A program made the translations under genes and the position numbers. Below are positions 6,658 to 12,198 of a stretch of DNA of 12,268 nucleotides, piece by piece. Below the pieces are notes generated by a model that was not told the origin of the DNA, did no database searches, and worked only from the letters and a program-made list of their open reading frames with translations. Source of the DNA: Baffinella frigidus (Eukaryota > Cryptophyceae > Cryptomonadales > Baffinellaceae); the NCBI GenBank assembly GCA_026770585.1, contig MU646678.1:67291-79558 (forward strand). The letters are read 5' to 3'. Numbering within the stretch: the first letter of the stretch is position 1; the number at the start of each line of letters is the position of its first letter.

Positions 6658-6686
6658 GTACGCGTTGTTGCCCCATGAGAAGAGGG
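6658..6686 (-). pseudogene. RCC1-like scrap (LFSWGNNA) joined to telomere-like tract
   Basis: The minus strand reads LFSWGNNAY, identical to the end of the unit at 6843-6766. Upstream in sense, where HGA should be, there is instead a ctaaaccctgaaccc tract; the switch falls within a shared CCC. This looks like a recombination or repair junction, not a splice boundary. Followed in sense by a C run. Confidence 0.6.
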
Positions 6687-6751
6687 TTCAGGGTTTAGTA
6701 GTTAGGGTTTTGGGACGCTGGGTTTGGGGTTTGGGGGTGAGGGTTTGGGGT
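6687..6751 (+). repeat. Telomere-like tract between RCC1 scraps
   Basis: Degenerate ttagggt and ttggggt units run up to an 11-G run at 6752-6762. Confidence 0.75.
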
Positions 6752-6765
6752 GGGGGGGGGGGATA

Positions 6766-6843
6766 CGCGTTGTTGCCCCATGAGAAGAGGGCCCCGTGTG
6801 TCGTGATGCCGAATGAGGCGTGGGCCCCGCACGTTATCCGTAC
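6766..6843 (-). pseudogene. RCC1 repeat exon, cluster 3 (best copy)
   Basis: Twenty-six minus-strand codons read VRITCGAHASFGITTHGALF then SWGNNA, a good match to the RCC1 repeat core (x-C-G-x-H-x-x-x-x-T-x-x-G-x-x-F-S-W-G-x-N). It starts right after a CAG (6846-6844) and ends at AACGC|GTATCCCC, so it looks like one exon. The Gly-Gln-Leu-Gly that normally follows is not present and would need the next exon. RCC1 repeats fold as propeller blades in Ran exchange factors and many signalling proteins. This copy is intact, but no intact partners adjoin it, so it is called as a gene fragment. Confidence 0.7.
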
Positions 6844-6874
6844 CTGCATAGTCACAGGACCCGAGATTAGACTC

Positions 6875-6958
6875 GTGAAGCAGCTCGGTGTGGTACAGAT
6901 TCGCAAAGCAACTCGGCGTAGTACACATTTGTAGAGCACCTCGCTGTGGTGCATATTT
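6875..6958 (+). repeat. Three copies of a 28-bp tandem unit
   Basis: Units near 6875, 6904 and 6932 share agca(g/a/c)ctcg(g/c)(t/c)gt(g/a)gt(a/g)ca. The period is not a multiple of three, so it does not preserve a frame. It separates two cluster 3 RCC1 fragments. Confidence 0.75.
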
Positions 6959-7013
6959 TAGACCTTGGGACCATTTACTTCAGGAATCGGAGTTGTAAGG
7001 CCACTATATTTTA

Positions 7014-7082
7014 CAATTTGGAGAGGAGGTCCTGGTGTGTCGTGATGCCAAAGGAGGCGTGGGCCCCGCATGTTATCCGTAC
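7014..7082 (-). pseudogene. RCC1-like fragment, cluster 3, truncated
   Basis: Twenty-three minus-strand codons start VRITCGAHASFGITTH, identical to the best copy for 16 residues, then diverge to QDLLSKL and a stop. It begins after a CAG (7085-7083), as in the best copy. The 3' half has been replaced by A/T-rich sequence. Confidence 0.65.
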
Positions 7083-7159
7083 CTGCAGCGGTGTGCAGAG
7101 AAAATAGTGAAAAATAACGGAAATAACAATGAAAAATCACGGAAATAGTGCAAAACGTG

Positions 7160-7208
7160 TTTAACGTTTCTGTACCAGAACCGTCGGTTCTGGTACAGAA
7201 ACGTTAAA
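7160..7208. repeat. 49-nt near-perfect palindrome
   Basis: 7160-7183 and 7185-7208 are perfect 24-nt inverted arms (cggttctggtacagaaacg and complement) around a single T. Copy A at 3969-3992 keeps only the right arm. Confidence 0.9.
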
Positions 7209-7218
7209 TGTAATGCAC

Positions 7219-7289
7219 GTTTTTGGTTGTGGAAGAGGGCCCCATGTGTGGTGATCCTGAAGGACGCGTGCGCCCCGCTCGCTGTCCGC
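7219..7289 (-). pseudogene. RCC1-like fragment, cluster 3 (GAHASFRITTHGALFHNQ)
   Basis: The minus strand reads RTASGAHASFRITTHGALF then HNQK. It parallels 4065-4008 and lacks the SWGN motif. The Cys of the usual Cys-Gly pair is Ser here. It is part of the duplicated segment, so it is a copy of a broken unit. Confidence 0.6.
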
Positions 7290-7420
7290 TCCTGTTGAGG
7301 GAGCCGCCACCCACTCGAGGCTACACATGTGTGAATTTTAAAAGGTTTGACCTGACAAGTCCTTTACAAGTGAAGGGATGTGTAGTAGTTTTTACATAAA
7401 TAGTCAGGTTATTTGCCCCG

Positions 7421-7440
7421 CCCGCTCGAATTTGAGCGGG
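7421..7440. repeat. Short hairpin
   Basis: cccgctc and gagcggg form a 7-bp stem around gaattt. Confidence 0.6.
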
Positions 7441-7523
7441 TACGTGATCAAATCCGCCCGAAGTTTAACAACCCCACATTTAAAATGCTCCCCTTTTCAG
7501 CCTCGAGTGGACTGCACTTGAGT

Positions 7524-7654
7524 TAGAGCGGTTTGCAGAGAACTTGGGCGCCGAAATAAGAGGAAATGGATCAAGTTCACGTTTTTGTACCTCAGACGTC
7601 AACTTTACCAAATTTTCATTATGTATGTGGCCAACTTCTCTGCACACCGCTCTA
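7524..7654. repeat. Inverted repeat, 24-bp arms, 83-nt spacer
   Basis: 7524-7547 and 7631-7654 are complementary with two mismatches (core gcagagaa, tagagcggt). The spacer encodes nothing recognised. Probably a small foldback element of 131 bp. Confidence 0.75.
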
Positions 7655-7848
7655 GTCCAGGATGTTGATTTTTTGTTTTTCATGAAGTCTGCTGCGTGTG
7701 CATGAACTAACTAAATTTCTCAGAAGTTGAACCCGAACACTTGCGTAGAATCGCCGTACGTTCCTATGGATAGGCCTAATGTAGGCCCTGAGGTGGGGGC
7801 GTGTCTGGAATTCGATATCCACAGTCTGTGGAGCAAAACGGTAATGGG

Positions 7849-7884
7849 GTACGTACGATGGTCTTGTCGACTAGAGTGGTAATC
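7849..7884 (+). repeat. Direct repeat, copy 1 (partner 8395-8430)
   Basis: About 29 of 36 positions match 8395-8430 (words acgatgg, ttgtcga, gtggt). In both places it stands just before a large inverted-repeat structure, so the pair may mark the left edge of a family of hairpin elements. Plus translation is similar in both (MVLSTRVVIS and MDLSTRVVIS) but is explained by DNA similarity. Confidence 0.6.
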
Positions 7885-8045
7885 TCATCCGGCCAGGTAT
7901 TTGATTTAAATGCTCGGCGGAGTTCCCCATACAACGAAAATTACTACACTAGCGATGAAAAAGTCGTGTCCGAAAGATCATGTGTAGTAATTTTCGTACA
8001 TTTGGGGAACTCCCGAGCATTTAATTTAAATACCTGACCGGATGA
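7885..8045. repeat. Long hairpin, ~65-bp arms
   Basis: 7885-7949 and 7982-8045 are complementary with a few mismatches and one-base gaps, around a 32-nt loop. Clear blocks include gttcccca, acgaaaattactacac and aaatgctcgg. If transcribed, it would make a long double-stranded RNA stem. No coding content; a foldback transposon or small-RNA precursor are both possible. Confidence 0.85.
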
Positions 8046-8050
8046 CATCA

Positions 8051-8077
8051 CGAGGCGAGTCTCTGCCCATACGGTTG
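8051..8077 (+). repeat. 27-bp perfect direct repeat, copy 1
   Basis: Identical to 8284-8310 (begins cgaggcgagtctctgcccat). The intervening 206 bp holds no recognised gene. Confidence 0.9.
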
Positions 8078-8283
8078 TATGCACATGACTCACTGTCTTC
8101 GAAAGCGAACACTGATGTGACAGTTACAACTCCACCTGCATTTGGTACAGACATGGCAATTGTATCTCCGTCAAGTACCCACACGACAGTAGAGATCTCG
8201 AGTGAGAGCCTTAAGATGCACGAGAATCGGATCGGAGATCCCCGAAATCGTATTTATCATGAATACTCGACGGGATAAAATCG

Positions 8284-8310
8284 CGAGGCGAGTCTCTGCC
8301 CATACGGTTG
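8284..8310 (+). repeat. 27-bp perfect direct repeat, copy 2
   Basis: Identical to 8051-8077. With 7849/8395, it shows that this block is made of partly duplicated pieces. Confidence 0.9.
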
Positions 8311-8394
8311 GAGTCACCCCCTCATCTACGGGTTATGCTGTCAGGCTTCGAAACATGTTATAAGCTGTGCCTTGTAGGTCCGGGGTTGAGGGGG

Positions 8395-8430
8395 GCACGC
8401 ACGATGGATTTGTCGACGAGGGTGGTGATC
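8395..8430 (+). repeat. Direct repeat, copy 2 (partner 7849-7884)
   Basis: Diverged copy standing about 60 bp before the nested inverted repeat at 8490-8853. Confidence 0.6.
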
Positions 8431-8489
8431 AGCGTGGGGACTGTCATATGTCGGCAGCGCCGTTCCAGCCCGATTTCGCCATTTCCTGC

Positions 8490-8853
8490 ACCGAGGCCCT
8501 CAACACTCACACTTTGTGCGTGTGCTGTGCGTGTGCTGGAGGAGAATGTGCGAAGCACATTCCAGGCAGCATGTCTGCCATCTCTTCATTCGGTGAGTGT
8601 TCAGGGCCTCGGTGAGAAACATTTACTGATACACATCCGAGTATTCTCCTCCAGGCAGCGGGTCCAAGCCGGAGATGCGGGGTGAGTGAGGCACAGCACA
8701 CGCACATCCGAGTATTCTCCTCCAGCACACGCACAGCACACGCACAAGGGGTGAGCTCCTCCGGAGGAGAATACTCGGATGTGTATCAGTCAATGTTTCT
8801 CACCGAGGCCCAGAACACCCACCGAATGAAGAGATGGCAGACATGCTGCCTGG
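8490..8853. repeat. Nested inverted repeats with competing pairings
   Basis: 8562-8652 and 8763-8853 are 91-nt inverted arms with three mismatches. Inside and overlapping, 8514-8547 and 8714-8747 are perfect 34-nt inverted arms. The word acatccgagtattctcctcc occurs at 8633 and 8704, and both copies can pair with 8763-8782. caccgaggccctcaacactc (8490) can pair with 8593-8614. The pairings cross or exclude each other. The large arms suggest a composite foldback element; no protein signal. Confidence 0.85.
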
Positions 8854-8984
8854 AGCACTGCTGTCGAGACGCGTCCCCAGATCCTAACCCCACCGCCTGA
8901 GCCCCACACCCTAATCCTGAACCCTGATTCTCAACCTGATCTCCTAGATAGGCCGTGCCTGGAGTGCTGCTATCTAGATGCGTG
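8846..8984 (+). repeat. Direct repeat pair, ~28 bp
   Basis: 8846-8874 and 8957-8984 share tgcctggag, ctgct and gatgcgt-type words (gtcgagacgcgt and tctagatgcgt). A telomere-like C-rich tract lies between them. Confidence 0.6.
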
Positions 8985-9045
8985 CAGGAGAAGGGTATGC
9001 GCGGTTTCAGAAGGTCTTCACCCATGAACCCTGAACCCTGATCCC
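8883..9045 (-). repeat. Degenerate telomere-like tracts, C-rich on plus
   Basis: Loose ccctaat, cctgaac and ccctgat units at 8883-8945 and again at 9022-9046. Confidence 0.6.
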
Positions 9046-9297
9046 CAATATGAGAAGGGCATACACTGTGTCGGAAGGGAAAAGCGCGGCGGCGTCGGGG
9101 TAGGGCGGGTATCGAGAAACGGAATCGCCAGGCACTTCAAACTGTTGAGAAAACGACAGTGTTGAAAAGTAGATAAAAACGGCATGGTTGAAAACGGCAT
9201 GATTCAGGGGGGGAGGGAAATCACCATCACATCAGACACTGGAAGGGCGGGTGTCGAAAAATGGAATCTCCAGTCACATCAAACCTTCGAGAAAACG
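8985..9297 (-). pseudogene. Decayed tail of RCC1-like cluster 2
   Basis: Short minus-strand scraps near 9085-9040 and 9000-8985 resemble the DNA coding for AYPVFSFG at about 9845-9815 (gcata-ccct-tctc-at-ggg), but in shifted frames. Two further copies of a gttttctc(g/a)a(a/c)(g/a)gtttga segment lie at 9161-9107 and 9297-9241, matching 9761-9733. Together they are eroded duplicates of the units in 9482-9967. MITE copy 3 is inserted next to them. Confidence 0.35.
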
Positions 9298-9305
9298 AAC
9301 CACCA

Positions 9306-9478
9306 CCACGCAAGAGTGGAGGGCAGAGTGCCCTGTAGGAAAAATAGCCAGATCTGGCTATTTTCAAATGTTCATAAGTCAACATTCTCCCCAGAGAAAA
9401 ATCGAAATTTCGGGAAGTTGATACAAAGTCCGTGTGAACTGACTTGTTTCCCCAGGTCTGTGTTACACTCTTGCGTGG
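9306..9478 (+). mobile_element. 173-bp MITE, copy 3
   Basis: Starts CCACGCAAGAGTG and ends cactcttgcgtgg, with intact termini. The interior matches copy 2 in the same orientation and copy 1 in reverse. It carries a perfect 24-bp palindrome at 9341-9364 (aaaatagccaga and complement) at the place where copy 1 has its agaaatag stem. CA flanks both sides (9304-9305, 9479-9480). Inserted among RCC1-derived repeats. Confidence 0.85.
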
Positions 9479-9481
9479 CAG

Positions 9482-9967
9482 TCACATCAAACTTTCTTTT
9501 CCTCGAAAGTTGGATCTCTGCCACCTCTGGTACAAAATCGTGAGAAAACAACAATCTCGAAGATTTTTTCCCCTCAACTTTTGAGAAAACGACAGCGTTG
9601 GAAAGTAGATCAACACGAGATTGAGAGGTGGGAGCGAACCGAGGCCACACTCTCCGGTGAGGTTGGACCCGAAGTGCGAAGGATGCGATATTTCAGAAGG
9701 ACCCAGTGGCCATGTGGCGTGTGGGGCGGAATCAGTCACATCAAACTTTCGAGAAAACGACGTTGTTGAGGAAAGTGGGTGGGTGGAGCGACCGAGGCCG
9801 CACTCTCCGTTGAGGTTGGACCCGAATGAGAAGACAGGGTATGCCCCGTCGTCCGTCAGCACCAATGTGTGCGCCTTGCCACACGCCACCTGGTCAGTTA
9901 AAGGTTTGGGATTTAGGGTTTGATCCAGAACCAGTGCGCCTTGCCGCACGCCACCTGCGAGGACCAT
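9482..9967 (-). pseudogene. RCC1-repeat open segment, cluster 2 (best protein match)
   Basis: A 161-codon minus frame holds the clearest RCC1 repeat of the window: 9889-9791 reads VACGKAHTLVLTDDGA, a two-residue insert (YP), then VFSFGSNLNGECGLG. The Cys-Gly, His-Thr, Asp-Gly and Phe-Gly-Ser-Asn marks are all present; Gln of the usual GQLG is Glu. A second partial unit (FGSNLTGECGLG) follows at 9673-9638 but lacks its VACG half. The residues between and after them resemble nothing. The likely exon starts after CAG (9892-9890), preceded in sense by a ccctaaatcccaaacctttaac tract, and may end at CTCG|GTCGCT. Two of about seven blades, so a fragment, or two exons with retained intron. Confidence 0.65.
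9900..9922 (+). repeat. Short telomere-like tract before VACGKAH unit
   Basis: aaaggtttgggatttagggttt: three degenerate heptamers adjoining the CAG that opens the RCC1 unit at 9889. Similar short tracts lie at 10083-10104 and 10302-10322, beside two further units. Confidence 0.6.
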
Positions 9968-10005
9968 ACCGGGAGCACGCAGGGAGAGAGACCTTTATCA
10001 CCACC
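9925..10005 (-). pseudogene. RCC1-like fragment (WSSQVACGKAH)
   Basis: Twenty-seven minus-strand codons read GGDKGLSPCVLPVWSSQVAC then GKAHWFW. The VACGKAH core is identical to the best unit. The sequence before it also matches the region upstream of the unit at 10404 at DNA level, so a longer duplicated block is involved. The frame breaks on both sides. Confidence 0.55.
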
Positions 10006-10040
10006 ACCCACGGTCGCCATGTATGGACACCTACACTCTA

Positions 10041-10079
10041 CAACAGCACCAACGTGTGTGCCTTGCCGCAAGCCACCTG
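10041..10079 (-). pseudogene. RCC1-like fragment (QVACGKAHTLVLL)
   Basis: The minus strand reads QVACGKAHTLVLL followed by a stop; a VHTW-like scrap lies shortly after. It starts beside a CAG preceded by a telomere-like tract (10083-10104). A truncated duplicate of the 9889 unit. Confidence 0.6.
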
Positions 10080-10138
10080 GTTCAAGGTTTGGGGTTTAGG
10101 TTGTGGGGGGACCCGGCCGTGTGCCATTACTGCCATGC

Positions 10139-10250
10139 GCTGTGTTTCTTTCGAAAGTGCTGCGTTTCTTTCCAAAGTGCTGTGTTTCTTTCAAAAGTGC
10201 TGCGTTTCTTTCAAAGGTGCTGCGTTTCTTTCAAACAGCTGCTGTGTTTC
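10139..10250 (+). repeat. 20-bp minisatellite, five copies
   Basis: Units gctg(t/c)gtttctttc(n)aaagt start at 10139, 10159, 10179, 10199 and 10219, plus a partial sixth. The spread of substitutions is small, so it is fairly young. It separates two VACGKAH scraps. Confidence 0.9.
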
Positions 10251-10297
10251 GCGTCGCTCGTCGGCGCCAAAGTGTGCACCTTGCCACACGCCACTTG
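10241..10297 (-). pseudogene. RCC1-like fragment (QVACGKVHTLAP)
   Basis: The minus strand reads QVACGKVHTLAPTSDAKHS, then enters the 20-bp minisatellite. It is preceded in sense by a ccctaaacacttaac tract ending in an AG, with one base lost relative to the other units. A decayed duplicate. Confidence 0.55.
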
Positions 10298-10367
10298 GAA
10301 AAGGTTAAGTGTTTAGGGTTTCATTCGGTACCCAACGTTCCCTCCAAGAGGATCCTCGGAGTATATT

Positions 10368-10404
10368 GGAGGAAAAGAGTGTGCGCCATGCTACATGCCA
10401 CCTG
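10368..10404 (-). pseudogene. RCC1-like fragment (SQVACSMAHTLFLQ)
   Basis: The minus strand reads SQVACSMAHTLFLQ; Gly and Lys of VACGKAH are Ser and Met. The upstream DNA (10405-10520) matches that of the 9925-10005 fragment, including aaggtctctc and ggtcctcgcaggtggc. A VYTW-like tetrapeptide near 10480 fits the RCC1 pattern in a broken frame. Confidence 0.45.
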
Positions 10405-10524
10405 CGAGGACCACGCTGTGGGGAATCACTGCGTGCGAGAGACCTTCATTAATACCAACACGGCCTGTCACCACGTATACACCTTCAGGTCGCAGGGAAT
10501 CGGGCACCCCTAGTACAAATCCGC

Positions 10525-10822
10525 AAGCCAGATACGACCAAAACATCTTCAGGTGGGAGGGTGGGTCCACGCTACCTCAACTTGATTCTGGAGTTTGTTA
10601 CCAGATGTGCACCAGCAACACGCCAACAGCAAATAGCCCGCCGCCGCAACGTGGAATCAGTACCAAAAACAAGCGAAACTTCACGTTCTGAAATTCCCAC
10701 CAGCGCTCTGGCGGGGGGGTGGGTACCTGGATGCTATTTGTACCAGTAAAATAGATGGACATTGTCTGTGTGGCCTGGTCGAAATATCTTCAGTTTGGCG
10801 GGTGGGTAGTACCTGGATGACG
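10525..10822 (+). repeat. Three diverged ~45-bp repeat copies
   Basis: Segments at about 10525-10572, 10704-10744 and 10776-10822 share atcttcag, gg(c/a)gggtgggt and acctgga(t)-type words. Read on minus they do not give a consistent peptide. Spacing is 180 and 70 bp. Confidence 0.5.
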
Positions 10823-11077
10823 TGGAAGGCAGCGAGGCTCGCAACCTGTCTCGGCTCGAGAATCGACTCCCCCTCGCCCGACTGCGGGCCGTGAGGGTTC
10901 TCCTTCTCCTTTCCATGCCCTACCGCGTTCCTTCGCAACAGCCGCCCTGCTCCATTCGAGGAACTTCAGTTCGAGCCCTCTCTGGACGCATTGAGTGTAT
11001 GGCTGATCATTATACGTGCAATACAGTCTCTTTCATTCACAGTCCCGCAACTGTTGAACCGCGCAGGTTTTTTTGAG
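10823..11077. other. Stretch with no recognised gene
   Basis: An 85-codon minus frame (10938-10681) and an overlapping 84-codon plus frame (10822-11076) cover this region. Neither resembles a known family, so I do not call them. Confidence 0.4.
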
Positions 11078-11175
11078 GGAAGATACCACACCCGGGTGTG
11101 GTATTTTCCGTGGAATGGGAGCATCTCGGTTCGCTGCGTTTGGAAGACCCACACTCACCAATTGGTGAGTGTGGG
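11078..11175. repeat. Two adjacent perfect palindromes
   Basis: 11083-11104 is a perfect 22-bp palindrome (ataccacaccc and complement), extended to 11078-11109 with one mismatch. 11148-11175 is a perfect 28-bp palindrome (cccacactcaccaa and complement). Neither is followed by a T run or placed like a terminator. Confidence 0.85.
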
Positions 11176-11206
11176 AGGCGAGAACAGCGACTGCGGCCTT
11201 TGACAG

Positions 11207-11343
11207 CCACTTATCAGGCGTCGAGTTCCGTTCCCCGCGGAAATCCGGGGGGGGGGCGGTTAGAATCCAGAGCAATGGACCAGATTCTAGTACAAATAGT
11301 TCAGATGACTGTGTCCGTGAAGCCTCGGGCGGCTGATAAGTGG
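11207..11343. repeat. 11-bp inverted repeat pair
   Basis: ccacttatcag (11207-11217) and ctgataagtgg (11333-11343) are perfect complements around a 115-nt spacer. Possibly the ends of a small element. Confidence 0.5.
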
Positions 11344-11558
11344 GGGGAGGGTGGGAGGTTGTTCGCGGGGGCGGGGCGGAGGATGTAGTTGATGCGGTTG
11401 TTCTTCTTCTGCTTCGTTGTTAACCTCTCAAAGTCCCTGTAAACAGGTCCTACGCCTAATGGAAAGTTGATGCGGTTGCAGAGCAGGATGTGACGCTCGG
11501 AAGATAGCAGGTGGGCAGTCGCGGATCCACCAAGTGCGTACTCACGTGGGGTGAGTAC
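11304..11558 (-). other. Possible exon without start codon
   Basis: An 85-codon minus frame, open between stops, contains GPVYRDFERLTTKQKKNNRI. Its charged, varied composition differs from the low-complexity frames elsewhere. It lies between RCC1 clusters 1 and 2 in sense order. No family is recognised and no initiator is present. An exon of the RCC1-like gene or a chance frame are both possible. A repeated gttgatgcggttg word (11390 and 11466) encodes the NRIN pairs. Confidence 0.2.
11538..11558. repeat. 8-bp hairpin
   Basis: gtactcac and gtgagtac pair around gtggg. Confidence 0.55.
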
Positions 11559-11609
11559 TCACCCCCCGGTCCTACCGATGCCCCCCGTGGCAAACCGGGT
11601 AAGGGAGAG

Positions 11610-11666
11610 TTGGCCCATGTGATTCGGTTACGTAAGCGGTTGGCCCATTTGATTCGCTTACGTAAG
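11610..11666 (-). pseudogene. 30-bp tandem copies with RCC1-like NHMGQ
   Basis: ttggcccat(g/t)tgattcg occurs at 11610 and 11640, each followed by ttacgtaag. On the minus strand they read NHMGQL and NQMGQ, matching the NHMGQLGHGN part of cluster 1, then diverge. Eroded duplicates. The repeats include the 10-bp palindrome cttacgtaag. Confidence 0.45.
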
Positions 11667-11763
11667 TGGAACGTCCAGCGCGACCCCACGTTGCTGTTTC
11701 AGGTGTGATGCGTGTCTCCAGACATCCAGACGAGTTCATTTAGAGAACGCCCTGCCCGCACTA

Positions 11764-11907
11764 CTGCAGCTCAGTGGAAGAAAAATATGAGATACATAGG
11801 GGAGCAGTACCGTCGCCTGACTCGGCGGTCTGCACTCGGACTCTATCGGTGAGGTCAGCATTCCCGTGCCCGAGTTGCCCCATGTGATTCAGCCCCCCCG
11901 AGAAAAC
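11764..11907 (-). pseudogene. RCC1 repeat exon, cluster 1 (best copy)
   Basis: Forty-eight minus-strand codons start VFSGGLNHMGQLGHGNAD and run to a stop. GQLGHGN is a hallmark of RCC1 repeats; the usual SWG has become SGG. The segment begins right after a CAG (11910-11908), within tgcactctggcag, preceded in sense by a long ccctaaaccctacaccc tract. The tail after NAD (LTDRVRVQTAESGDG) may be exon or read-through. With the copies at 12049 and 12184 it forms a tandem array of about 140 bp period. Confidence 0.65.
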
Positions 11908-11920
11908 CTGCCAGAGTGCA

Positions 11921-11990
11921 TAGGGTTTAGGGTGTAGGGTTTAGGGTTTGGGTTGTAGGGTGTAGGGTTCAGGGTTGAGGTTTGAAGTTT
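11921..11990 (+). repeat. Telomere-like tract in cluster 1 array
   Basis: TTTAGGG, TGTAGGG and TTCAGGG units adjoining the CAG of the exon-like unit at 11907. Confidence 0.85.
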
Positions 11991-11995
11991 TAGGT

Positions 11996-12049
11996 GTCAG
12001 CGTTGCCTTGCTCAAGTTGGCCCATGTGATTCAGGCCCCCCGAAATTAC
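11996..12049 (-). pseudogene. RCC1-like unit, cluster 1 (VISGGLNHMGQLEQGNAD)
   Basis: Eighteen codons nearly identical to the start of the best cluster 1 copy; GHG has become EQG. The unit follows tgcactctgacag, as in the neighbouring units, and is followed in sense by telomere-like sequence. Confidence 0.6.
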
Positions 12050-12060
12050 CTGTCAGAGTG

Positions 12061-12120
12061 CATATGGTTTAGCGTTTAGGGTTCGGTTTGTAGGGTGTAG
12101 GGTTCAGGTTTCAGGTGTTG
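12061..12120 (+). repeat. Telomere-like tract in cluster 1 array
   Basis: Degenerate units (ggtttag, cgtttaggg, tgtaggg, ttcaggt) between two RCC1-like units. Confidence 0.7.
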
Positions 12121-12130
12121 GTGTTTTTGT

Positions 12131-12184
12131 GTCACCGTTGCCGTGCCCGACTTGGCCCACGTGATTCAGGCCCCCCGAAAACAC
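12131..12184 (-). pseudogene. RCC1-like unit, cluster 1 (VFSGGLNHVGQVGHGNGD)
   Basis: Third copy of the unit, eighteen codons, following a CAG within tgcgctctgacag. It ends AACG|GTGACA, which could be a donor site. The substitutions (Met to Val, Leu to Val) are conservative, but flanking frames are closed. Confidence 0.6.
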
Positions 12185-12198
12185 CTGTCAGAGCGCAT

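Larger units (their letters stand above)
7139..7383 (+). repeat. Duplicated segment, copy B (partner 3945-4231)
   Basis: Closely matches copy A except where copy A has its ~50-bp insertion and where copy B has the full palindrome at 7160-7208. The high identity over noncoding as well as RCC1-like parts indicates a fairly recent segmental duplication. Confidence 0.85.

Noticed and set aside
6434-6934. 166-codon plus-strand frame, the longest in the window
   Set aside because: It is antisense to RCC1-like units and runs through telomere-like and poly-G sequence, giving low-complexity peptide.
10139-10250. Regular repeats considered as a CRISPR array
   Set aside because: Units are directly adjacent with no unique spacers, so this is a minisatellite in a eukaryotic context.
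10681-10938. 85-codon minus frame
   Set aside because: No recognised motif; a QVASLAAFH stretch faintly recalls QVACGKAH but is too weak to call.
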